39,315 nt of DNA from Gemmatimonadota bacterium. GTDB lineage: Bacteria > Gemmatimonadota > Gemmatimonadetes > Gemmatimonadales > Gemmatimonadaceae. The translations under genes and the position numbers were made by a program. Positions 32,772-39,315 of this stretch are shown here, in pieces (the first letter of the stretch is position 1; each line of letters opens with the position of its first letter). Under the pieces are notes generated by a model, which saw only the letters and a program-made list of their open reading frames with translations, ran no database searches and had not been told where the DNA came from. Location of the stretch: contig JAHFCT010000030.1 of the NCBI GenBank assembly GCA_023249375.1, positions 1 to 39,315 on the forward strand. Reading direction: 5' to 3'.

Positions 32772-33284
32772 TCAGGTCGGTCTGAAACGCAGCTGCACCA
32801 CGTAGCGTCCCGGTGCGACTTTGGCTCCGGGGAGCAGCTTCCAAGCCTGCGGCGCCTTGTCCACCAGGCACGCGTTCACGGCTTTGCCCGCCTTCGATGA
32901 CCAGTCATCGGCGCCAACCCGTGCCGACCAAATCTTGCCGGCGTCGAACACCACAACGAGCGCCACAGCGCCGACCAGCTTCGGGTCGGACTTTTGCCCA
33001 AACTCCTGATAGCAGAAACGAGAGATGCCCTCCTCGCGCTGCACCGCGTCCATCAATGCCTCGGGCGCATCCGGAATCTTGTCGATGCGAAGGCGCGGCG
33101 CCTTGCTGGGGGCGACGAATGTGTCATTCACCGCCGGCGGTAAGCTCGTCTTGACGGCGCCGAGGTCGACTTTCTGCGTGTCGGCGGCGGGCCATGCGGC
33201 CGCGGACTGGCTGTGTTGCGGCTTGGGGTCGCCGGAGCACGCGAGAGTACAGAGCGTCAGCAGGATGGGTGCGAGCGGTCGCAT
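32772..33284 (-). CDS. Putative lipoprotein with AgmX/PglI-type C-terminal domain
   Basis: A 170-residue exported protein. The signal MRPLAPILLTLCTLAC fits a lipoprotein with Cys16. The C-terminal half (about 85-168) contains RFCYQEFG, DPKLVGAVALVVVFDAG, SARVGADDWS and a conserved Cys in AVNACL. It aligns by eye with the C-terminus of the larger TonB-like protein encoded at 33409: the same FCYQE, NP/DP-x-L-x-G, ARVG, W-S and A-C positions at the same spacing. So it is a stand-alone paralogue of that domain. It lies downstream in the same direction, separated by a repeat element. It probably acts in the same envelope complex. Confidence 0.65.
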   Translation of the reverse strand: MRPLAPILLTLCTLACSGDPKPQHSQSAAAWPAADTQKVDLGAVKTSLPPAVNDTFVAPSKAPRLRIDKIPDAPEALMDAVQREEGISRFCYQEFGQKSDPKLVGAVALVVVFDAGKIWSARVGADDWSSKAGKAVNACLVDKAPQAWKLLPGAKVAPGRYVVQLRFRPT

Positions 33285-33294
33285 GGGATTACCA

Positions 33295-33402
33295 GACAGG
33301 GATCACGGATTGCGATGAAGGATATCGATCGAGGATTCCGATCGCGATCGAATTCCGCAATCGGAATCCTGAATCGCAATCCGTGATCCCTGTCCTAAAT
33401 CC
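33295..33402. repeat. Dispersed repeat, complete inverted copy (E)
   Basis: The left arm 33295-33316 (GACAGGGATCACGGATTGCG then AT) and right arm 33373-33394 are perfect reverse complements over 22 bp. A second nested pair, AGGATTCCGAT (33332-33342) and ATCGGAATCCT (33360-33370), is also perfect. The unit ends CCTAAATCC like copy B. It fills the gap between two genes of the envelope cluster. Confidence 0.88.
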
Positions 33403-33408
33403 GGCTTC

Positions 33409-34275
33409 TCATTTGTTAAAAACAAATGAGAAGCCGTACGTCTCATTCCCCGCCGCAGCCGACGCCGGAAAGCTCCAGCCGCGGATGCGCTGCAGAATGC
33501 ACGCCTCCGCTTCAGGCACGCCCGCGCCCGACCACGTGCGGTCGCCCACGCGCGCCGCCGCCACGGCACCGCCCGGCGCGATCGTCACCTCGACGCTGAT
33601 CGAGCCGGCGAGTGCAGGGTTGATCAGCAGCCCCTGCTCCTGATAACAGAACTGAAGCTGTGCCTGTCGCGAACGCACAAACGTACCGAGCTGCGTCATG
33701 TCGCGGCTGGCGCGCTCACCGGGGCGCGCGACCACCTGCGGCGCCGCGACGCGGATGCTGGCACGAGACACGCCGCCGGTCGCGTTCACCTTGCCGATGC
33801 CCGACGCGGCCGCCGCGGCCGCCGCATCGAATCCCTTGCCCGGCGTTCGCGCGCCGACCCCGCCTTGCCCATAGCCGATGACGGCCTTTCGGCCGCCAGC
33901 GCCGCTTTTGTCACCCTTTGCCACCTCGACGCCACGCAGCGCATTCGTGACGTCGCCGACGAGTGCGTTGGTGTTGCCGCCTCCGAATGCGTCGCCGATG
34001 TCCTTCTCCTCCTTCGCCACCCGCTGCTTCTCCTTCTCCACGGGGGTTGGCGGCGGCTCCTTCGTATTCGGCGCGGACTCGGGTGGCGGTGCTTCCCGCT
34101 TCGGCGGCGGCGGATCGTCGAACTGCACGGAAATCGACGCCGCTTCTTCGGGGCGCAGCAGTGCGATGGTCGGCGGTGGGGCGGGCGTCAGATAGACGAG
34201 CGCCAGCCAGCTCGCACCCATCCCGACGGCCAGCGCGTGCGAGACCGTGAGCGCGCGCGTCTCGGACGCAATCAT
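33409..34275 (-). CDS. TonB-like periplasm-spanning protein, AgmX/PglI C-terminal domain
   Basis: A 288-residue protein of TonB-like design. A short cytoplasmic N-terminus leads to one membrane anchor (about 12-30, HALAVGMGASWLALVYL). A Pro/Glu/Lys-rich rod (33-92) and a Gly/Ala-rich flexible part follow. A globular C-terminal domain (about 192-288) has LQFCYQEQGLLINPALAGSI, EVTIAPGGAVAAARVG and WSFPAS. The C-terminus matches the AgmX/PglI domain of Myxococcus proteins rather than classic TonB. It should carry force from the ExbB/ExbD motor across the periplasm. The ATG overlaps the upstream exbD-like stop (ATGA). Confidence 0.8.
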   Translation of the reverse strand: MIASETRALTVSHALAVGMGASWLALVYLTPAPPPTIALLRPEEAASISVQFDDPPPPKREAPPPESAPNTKEPPPTPVEKEKQRVAKEEKDIGDAFGGGNTNALVGDVTNALRGVEVAKGDKSGAGGRKAVIGYGQGGVGARTPGKGFDAAAAAAASGIGKVNATGGVSRASIRVAAPQVVARPGERASRDMTQLGTFVRSRQAQLQFCYQEQGLLINPALAGSISVEVTIAPGGAVAAARVGDRTWSGAGVPEAEACILQRIRGWSFPASAAAGNETYGFSFVFNK

Positions 34276-34802
34276 GGCGCGCCTGCCACGCGCTGCACTT
34301 GCAGCGACAGATGCGTGAACCCCGCCAGACGTGCGGTGGCCATGAAGCGCGACAGCAGGTCGTAGCGCATCGTGCGGTCGCCCTGGATGGCGAGCGCCAC
34401 CTTGAGATCCCCATCTGGCGCCACGCCCTGCGCCTTGCGCAGCGAGTCGGCCAGCGATCGCATGGCGCGGTACAGCGTCGGAACCTTAAGCGGATGACGC
34501 GTATCGTTGCTCGGCTCGGCGGCCGCGTCCAACGTGTTCATCACGGGATGATTGGCCAGCGTCACCGTGGCGCCGATGCCAAGCGTGAGCTGCGACAGCG
34601 CGGGCGTGCCCACCGTTGCCTGCGGCAGCGTCACGCCGGGCACCACGGGTGCGAGTTCACCCACGGTGGTCGTCGTGAGCGTGAAGAACACAATCGACAC
34701 GAACGTATCGACGAGCGGCACCAGGTTGAGCTGCGTCACGCGGAACTTCCGGAACTGCTGGGCACGCCGCGCGGCGCGCAGATCGCGCGTGCGGTTCTTC
34801 AT
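34272..34802 (-). CDS. ExbD/TolR-family protein (second copy)
   Basis: A 176-residue biopolymer transport protein. A basic cytoplasmic N-terminus (KNRTRDLRAARRAQQFRKFR) leads to the single helix LNLVPLVDTFVSIVFFTL with the conserved membrane Asp32. A periplasmic domain follows, ending GDLKVALAIQGDRTMRYDLL and LQVQRV. The extra stretch after the helix (residues 48-115) is longer than in usual ExbD. It forms the stator/rotor with ExbB and uses the proton gradient. The ATG overlaps the first exbD-like gene (ATGA). Confidence 0.87.
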   Translation of the reverse strand: MKNRTRDLRAARRAQQFRKFRVTQLNLVPLVDTFVSIVFFTLTTTTVGELAPVVPGVTLPQATVGTPALSQLTLGIGATVTLANHPVMNTLDAAAEPSNDTRHPLKVPTLYRAMRSLADSLRKAQGVAPDGDLKVALAIQGDRTMRYDLLSRFMATARLAGFTHLSLQVQRVAGAP

Positions 34803-35344
34803 GGCGGCGTCACCGGCGTCGCGCGCGCCTTGGTCCCGAGTGAGATGCCGCTGAACCGTGACTTCTTGAGCCGCTCAAGCACGCGGACGATATCATCGTA
34901 CGACACTTCGTCGGCGGGAATCACCACCACGTCGCGGTTCTGCGGATAGCGCGCGCGGATCTCCGTCATCAGCGCCTGCAGTGAATCGAGCGAGGTGGCG
35001 CTCAGGCTGTCGATGCGCGTGTGAAAGCCGCCCTCTGCCGAATGCTCGATTTCGAGGTGGTCGTTGGTGACGCGCACCGCGAGCAGCAGGTTCAGCACGT
35101 CGTCTTCCTTCTTGAGCTGCTTCACTTCGTCGGGGCTCGTCACTACCACCGGCGGCAGCACGAGGTCGAAGCTCGTGAGCGCGGCGAGCGCCGTCCCGGT
35201 GTACGTCAGCAGCGAGAAGAAGACGATGGACGTGAGAATGTCGACGAGCGGCACCAGGTTGAGGTGCCCGCCCTCGTGCCCGCCCATCCCCGTGCCGCGT
35301 TCGGAGCGGCGAAGACGGGTGCGGTGGAGATAGCTCGACGCCAC
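34799..35344 (-). CDS. ExbD/TolR-family protein (first copy)
   Basis: A 181-residue protein. A basic N-terminus leads to the helix LNLVPLVDILTSIVFFSLL with membrane Asp35. A periplasmic ExbD domain follows, with LAVRVTNDHLEIEH, ARYPQNRDVVVIPADEVSY and DDIVRVLERLKKSRFSGISL. It shares the LNLVPLVD core with the next gene but differs elsewhere, so the two are old paralogues with distinct jobs. The start is GTG at 35344; ATG 35287 would remove the basic part and is less likely. It lies 21 nt after the exbB-like gene. Confidence 0.88.
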   Translation of the reverse strand: MASSYLHRTRLRRSERGTGMGGHEGGHLNLVPLVDILTSIVFFSLLTYTGTALAALTSFDLVLPPVVVTSPDEVKQLKKEDDVLNLLLAVRVTNDHLEIEHSAEGGFHTRIDSLSATSLDSLQALMTEIRARYPQNRDVVVIPADEVSYDDIVRVLERLKKSRFSGISLGTKARATPVTPP

Positions 35345-35365
35345 GCGCGGTCCGTCCGCTCGCGC

Positions 35366-35992
35366 CTACTCGGCGCGCCGTGCGGTGAGCGCGTTGATCA
35401 AGCGCACCGAGAACTCATCGACGCGTTCAATCATGCCCTCCGCCTGGCTCGAGAGCCACGCGTGCGCCACCGACAGCGGCACCGCGGTGAGCAGGCCGAA
35501 GCCCGTCGCGTTCAGCGCAATGGCGATGCCCGCCGCCAGCTTGCCGGAGCGCTCGGCGGCCGACACCATCGCGACGGACGAGAACGCTTCGCGCAGGCCG
35601 AAGATGGTGCCGAGCAAGCCGAGCAGCGTGGCCACGTTGGCGAGCATCGGGAGATAGTGCAGGCGGCGCGTCAGCCCGGGAATGACCGCGAGTCCTGCCG
35701 CGTCGGCGACGTTTTGCAGATCGGACTCGGTGCGGCTCTGCGACTTGAGCACGTAGTCGCCGATGTGCGGAATGGCGCCGGTGGTGCCGCCGCAGATCTT
35801 GGCAGCCTCCGCGTCCTTGCCGCTCTCCACCAGCTTGAGCACGCGTTCAACGAACTCGCGCGAGTTCCCCTTGGACCGCAGCACCAGCACATAGACGCGC
35901 TCGAAGAAGACAGCGAGCCCGAGCACCGCCACCGCGAGGATGGCGTGCATGATGGGTCCACCGCTGCGGTAATACTCGAGCAAGGTGCTCAT
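35366..35992 (-). CDS. ExbB/TolQ/MotA-family proton channel protein
   Basis: A 208-residue protein with the three-helix TolQ layout. TM1 is about 13-34 (IMHAILAVAVLGLAVFFERV). A large cytoplasmic loop is rich in Lys/Glu. TM2 is about 113-132 (LPMLANVATLLGLLGTIFGL), with the family LLGLLGTV-like motif. TM3 is about 148-172 (GIAIALNATGFGLLTAVPLS), with the conserved Thr/Pro. With the two ExbD-type proteins it should form a proton-driven motor in the inner membrane. The ATG lies in the stop of the preceding small gene (ATGA). Confidence 0.93.
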   Translation of the reverse strand: MSTLLEYYRSGGPIMHAILAVAVLGLAVFFERVYVLVLRSKGNSREFVERVLKLVESGKDAEAAKICGGTTGAIPHIGDYVLKSQSRTESDLQNVADAAGLAVIPGLTRRLHYLPMLANVATLLGLLGTIFGLREAFSSVAMVSAAERSGKLAAGIAIALNATGFGLLTAVPLSVAHAWLSSQAEGMIERVDEFSVRLINALTARRAE

Positions 35993-36411
35993 GGCGTGCG
36001 TGTCCTCCGGTCGGAAGCCGCGGCAGCCCGCACTTCGGCGCTGGCCGGAGCGGGCACCACCACGCCGGCGCGCGCGGCGCCGGCGGAATCGGCAAAGGTG
36101 AGCAGCGATGGCGCGAGCAGGCGACGCGTGTACTGCGGCACCTCACGCGGACGCACGGTGATGACTTCTGGAGCCGGGGCTTGCGCGCGAATCTCAACGG
36201 TGCGGCGCGACTTTGGATCGATCGGTGCGCCCGGCACTGGCGCCGTCGCGGCGGAAGCACTGGCGGGAGCAGCGGCGGGTGTCGACGCGGGCACCGCCGC
36301 GGGCGGCGCTGCTGGCGACGCGGTTGGCTGCTGCGCGCGCGCCACGGCCGGCGCCACCACCGCAATGGCGAGCGCCGCGAGCAGTCGCGGGGGCTGAGTG
36401 AAGAGACTCAT
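35989..36411 (-). CDS. Small Ala/Pro-rich exported protein
   Basis: A 140-residue protein with a Sec signal (MSLFTQPPRLLAALAIAVVA to VARAQQ). A low-complexity Ala/Pro stretch (25-65) is followed by a more ordinary region, with RRTVEIRAQAPAPEVITVRP and REVPQYTRRLLAPSLLTF. I recognise no family. It ends in the exbB-like start codon (ATGA) and follows the TPR gene by 19 nt, so it belongs to the motor operon. The VITVRPREVPQY part could be an interaction peptide. The start is ATG 36411; an in-frame TTG two codons upstream is unlikely. Confidence 0.65.
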   Translation of the reverse strand: MSLFTQPPRLLAALAIAVVAPAVARAQQPTASPAAPPAAVPASTPAAAPASASAATAPVPGAPIDPKSRRTVEIRAQAPAPEVITVRPREVPQYTRRLLAPSLLTFADSAGAARAGVVVPAPASAEVRAAAASDRRTRTP

Positions 36412-36430
36412 GGGCAATCGTGAAATGTAG

Positions 36431-39315
36431 TCACCTCGACACTCCGTAGCCGGACTTGGGCAGGTTCGCCGCGGGCGGTTTCGTCGAGTCCGGCGGCGGT
36501 TTCACGGCGGGCGCCAGCGGTGGCTTCGTCGAGTCCGTGGGTACCTTCGATGAATCCGGCGGAGTAGCGAGTTCACGCGGCGGCACACCCTTTCCCTCGA
36601 GGGCATCCTTGGCACGCGTCACCCACGCATTCTCAAATCCGCCCTTCGTGGCCTTTTCTGCGAGCGCTTGCCACGTCGTGCGCGCCGCATCGAAGTACTG
36701 CTGCGCTTGCTGCGCCGATCCGCGCTGTGCCGCGGTTCGTTGGCCTTCGGTGAGCTCGGCCGGGAGCTGCACGTCGCGCAGGAACAGGCCGTAGTGCCAC
36801 TGCGCGAGTCCTGTCTGGAATGACGAGGCCGACAGCCACTCGGGGGCGCCGGCCGCGATTGCCCGGCCGAACGTCTGGCCGAGCTGACGCAGCAACTGCA
36901 ACTTGGCCGCCGACGCCTTGTCCACGCCGGCGCGCGTCAGGTCGGCGCGGGTCGCGATCACCAGCTTCATCCCCTCGTAGCGCGGCCACAGCGCCATGCC
37001 TTCGCGGTACGCACTCTCGGCGGTGCGCGCGGCACAGCGGTCGGTGAGCACGGCGGACGGACGCACGCAGAGCTTGGTCAGCTCGGCGGCGGCGGTTGCC
37101 GAATCGCCAGCGAGCGCCAGTTGATCGAGGCGCAGGCGCTGCGCGTCGGGCACGCGCGGATCGCGCGGGAATCGCTGGACGAACGTCGCCAGCGTCCGCG
37201 CCGCATTCGGCGCGTCCTTGGCGTCGCCGTACGTCACGGCCGCGTTGTATGCCGCATCGGCCGCGCGCTTGTCCTGTGGATACGCCAGGCTCACTTGCTC
37301 GTACGCCGCGGCTGCTTCGGCGCGACGGCCAAGTGAATCGAGCAGCACCGCCGTGCGCACCATCGCATCGGCGCGCCCCGGCCACGTCGGGTTGGAAGTC
37401 GTCAGCTCGCGCAACGCGACCACGGCGCCCGGTGCATCGCCGATGTCGGACAACAGTCGGGCGCGCACTGTGCGATACGTGAACGTGTGCTGGTACGCCG
37501 GGAAGTCCTGCGCCAACACGGCGATGATGTCCACCGCGCGCCGGCGCGCGGCGAGCGAGCCCGCGGTGTCGCTCTTCAGCCGCAGCGAGCTGTCGGCGGC
37601 AAGCTGCACTTCGATCGCGTTGCGAAGGGCGTCGCCAGCTCGCGTCGGATCGCCGATATCCTTGGCCAGCGGCAGATACACCTCGTTCGCCGCGCGCGCG
37701 TACTCGCCTGCCTTCACCAGCGAATCGGCGACGCGCGCCGCCGCGCCAATCCGCGCGCCCGCAATCGAATCCACCAGCGGCTTGCGTCCCGACGCAACGG
37801 CCGCGCGCTGCGCCGTCCCCCACTCCTGCTGCGCCTGCGCATACTGACCGAGCTTGAAGCGCGCGTCGCCCACCAGCTTGCGCGCATCGGTCGCGAACGG
37901 ATCGCCTGGCCACCGCACCGCAAATTCGTCGAAGGCCTGTGCCACGACTTCCCATCGACCCGCTTCGGACGCGCGCCGCCCCTTGGCGATCATCACCTGC
38001 CGCGCATCGGCCTCTGATGCCTGTGCCACGAAGCGGTCCGCTGCCGCGAAGAGCGAATCCTGTACCGCACGATCGGCCGGTGCGCGCACAAACGCCGAGT
38101 CGAGCGCCACGATCGCGTTGCGCCGCGCGGCCGCGGCCATCGTCGTATCGCCCCGCTGCGCGGCGCGCGAGTACTCGACCCCCGCCTGCGCAAACTCGCC
38201 CGCGCCAAACAGCGCCTCCGCGTACAGCACGTTCATGCGAGGCGCGCTGTCCGCCTTCGCAAACTCGCGCTGATACCGCGCCAGGAGATCCGCGGCGCTC
38301 GTGAAGACCGGCTTCCCGCCCTTGGCCGCGCGCGCCAGCTCAAACTGCGCCGCATCGCGGAGCATCTGCTCGCGCACCACCGCGGTCATCGCGGCGCGCG
38401 CCGCATTGGCGCGTCCCCACGGCGTTTCCGGTCCGTACGTCTCGACCAGCGTCAGGCGCGCCTGCTGCGCGCGTTCCTGCTCAAGCATCCGGTTCTGGTA
38501 CAGGTCAACCAGTTCCACCTGTGCATTTAGCGCGAGCGTGTCGAGTGGCGCCTGCTCCGCCACCGCGCGGAACGCCAGTGCCGCACTCGAGAACTCGCCC
38601 TGCTCGCGCAGCGCGCGCGCCGTGCGGCGCAACACGAGCATGCGCGTCTGCAGGTCGGGAAGCGTCGCCAGATACTGAATGGCGTCGTTCGGGCCGCCAA
38701 TCTGCGTCAGCGCGATCGCCATGTAGTCGATCGCCTCCTTTCGCAGCGCGAGGCGCGCCTGGCGGTCGGCCGTCAGCCGGTCGTACTCCACCACGAGCCG
38801 CGCAAACACCTCGACCGCGCGACGGTACTCGTCCGACGCCTGCCGCTCCGCCTGCACGTAGCTCGACCAACCCAGCTTGTACATCGCGAGGTAGTAGATG
38901 TCGCCGTCACGCGGGGAGAGCTCAATCGCCCTGCCGTACGCCGTGGAAGCCGTCGCCAGCAGCGCCCGACGCGCATCGCCCGCCTGACGGATGGCCATCT
39001 CAAACCGCGTCTCGCCCAAGCGGTAAAAGGCTTCCGAGCGGTAGTGCGAGCGTTCGTCGGCAATCACCCACTCCCACGCGCGCGACGACTCGTCCCAGCG
39101 TTGCGCCGTGAAATTGAGCGACCCCAATGTGTACGCCGCCGCGTCTGCTTCCACGTCGCCGGGATACATCGTGAGGAAGTCATCCAGTCGCGCGATCGCT
39201 TTCGAGTAGTCCGGGCGGTCGAGCGCCGTCCCGCCGGCGCGCTGCGACGCCGCATATTCGGCATCCGCCGCCCGCGCCAAGAGCTCGGCCAGATGCAGCA
39301 CGGTGCGCGGACGCA
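36431..39315 (-). CDS. Large TPR-repeat protein, 5' partial
   Basis: At least 960 residues, open at the window edge, so the N-terminus and any signal peptide are missing. It is built from many tetratricopeptide-like helical repeats, for example YSKAIARLDDFLTMYPGDVE, RWDESSRAWEWVI, DEYRRAVEVFARLVVEYDRL and AAYEQVSLAYPQDKRAADAA. The repeat style (tryptophan-poor, YPxD/FPxD turns) is that of BamD/YbgF/CpoB-like periplasmic TPRs. The C-terminus is a Pro/Ser/Thr/Lys tail with DSTKPP repeats, ending GYGVSR. TPR proteins are scaffolds. As the first visible gene of the motor operon it probably organises the periplasmic or outer-membrane side. No enzyme motif is visible. Confidence 0.85.
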   Translation of the reverse strand, partial: RPRTVLHLAELLARAADAEYAASQRAGGTALDRPDYSKAIARLDDFLTMYPGDVEADAAAYTLGSLNFTAQRWDESSRAWEWVIADERSHYRSEAFYRLGETRFEMAIRQAGDARRALLATASTAYGRAIELSPRDGDIYYLAMYKLGWSSYVQAERQASDEYRRAVEVFARLVVEYDRLTADRQARLALRKEAIDYMAIALTQIGGPNDAIQYLATLPDLQTRMLVLRRTARALREQGEFSSAALAFRAVAEQAPLDTLALNAQVELVDLYQNRMLEQERAQQARLTLVETYGPETPWGRANAARAAMTAVVREQMLRDAAQFELARAAKGGKPVFTSAADLLARYQREFAKADSAPRMNVLYAEALFGAGEFAQAGVEYSRAAQRGDTTMAAAARRNAIVALDSAFVRAPADRAVQDSLFAAADRFVAQASEADARQVMIAKGRRASEAGRWEVVAQAFDEFAVRWPGDPFATDARKLVGDARFKLGQYAQAQQEWGTAQRAAVASGRKPLVDSIAGARIGAAARVADSLVKAGEYARAANEVYLPLAKDIGDPTRAGDALRNAIEVQLAADSSLRLKSDTAGSLAARRRAVDIIAVLAQDFPAYQHTFTYRTVRARLLSDIGDAPGAVVALRELTTSNPTWPGRADAMVRTAVLLDSLGRRAEAAAAYEQVSLAYPQDKRAADAAYNAAVTYGDAKDAPNAARTLATFVQRFPRDPRVPDAQRLRLDQLALAGDSATAAAELTKLCVRPSAVLTDRCAARTAESAYREGMALWPRYEGMKLVIATRADLTRAGVDKASAAKLQLLRQLGQTFGRAIAAGAPEWLSASSFQTGLAQWHYGLFLRDVQLPAELTEGQRTAAQRGSAQQAQQYFDAARTTWQALAEKATKGGFENAWVTRAKDALEGKGVPPRELATPPDSSKVPTDSTKPPLAPAVKPPPDSTKPPAANLPKSGYGVSR

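Noticed and set aside
35021-36397. 458-codon plus-strand frame opposite the ExbB/ExbD genes
   Set aside because: Arg/His/Gln-rich shadow; the membrane proteins on the minus strand have conserved helices and coupled starts.

Overview
The window is a GC-rich, gene-dense bacterial chromosome segment with two tRNA genes and no phage, transposase or CRISPR locus. Gene content and style suggest a Gemmatimonadota-like diderm. The evidence is very high GC, frequent GTG starts, an Omp85-type barrel, several lipoproteins, a secreted M14 peptidase, a DmpA-type peptidase and an ExbB/ExbD energised envelope cluster. This taxonomic guess is inference, because no rRNA or marker tree is available.

Layout. 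1-1008 is the 3' part of an HD-domain phosphohydrolase. 1102-6246 (minus) is one tight transcription unit: an ABC exporter gene broken by an in-frame TAA, a membrane-anchored FHA protein, a PP2C phosphatase, a 59-residue orphan and an FkbM-like methyltransferase. 6462-10382 (plus) holds an Omp85-family barrel and uvrA, followed by a terminator, tRNA-Asn(GTT) and a second terminator. 10660-12639 (minus) is a membrane hybrid histidine kinase. 12912-14613 (plus) holds a fasciclin lipoprotein and a GT4 glycosyltransferase. 14610-18016 (minus) holds an M14 carboxypeptidase-like protein coupled to a DsbA-fold protein. 18136-20218 (plus) is purE-purK-flavin-binding protein. 20281-21408 (minus) is a DmpA-type peptidase. 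21732-23278 (plus) is holB-moaC. 23275-26037 is a divergent pair, a LysM lytic transglycosylase and a class A beta-lactamase-like hydrolase. 26086-30771 holds a PAS-GAF histidine kinase, a tandem universal stress protein and a NarX/NarL-like two-component pair. tRNA-Lys(TTT) and a 7-bp tandem repeat follow, then a GT39-like membrane glycosyltransferase. 32772-39315 (minus) is an envelope-motor cluster: TPR protein, small secreted protein, ExbB, ExbD, ExbD, an AgmX-type TonB-like protein and a related lipoprotein.

How it works together. The most system-like part is 33409-39315. One TolQ/ExbB-type channel protein, two TolR/ExbD-type proteins, an AgmX/PglI-type periplasm-spanning protein and a very large TPR protein are joined mostly by ATGA overlaps. 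This is the part list of a proton-driven cell-envelope machine. The one-TolQ/two-TolR stoichiometry recalls the Myxococcus Agl/Glt gliding motor rather than plain TonB or Tol-Pal.

Two patterns cut across genes. First, a dispersed hairpin-forming repeat with a GGACAGGGATCACGGAT core occurs as two complete inverted copies and three half copies, all between genes. Second, several first genes of transcription units have a TANNNT box 6-8 nt before the start codon and no Shine-Dalgarno sequence, the geometry of leaderless transcripts. One of these boxes, at uvrA, is formed by the edge of a repeat copy. Other oddities are a probable CTG start (or a frameshift) in the GT39 gene, and two convergent gene pairs that share a CTAG at their stop codons.
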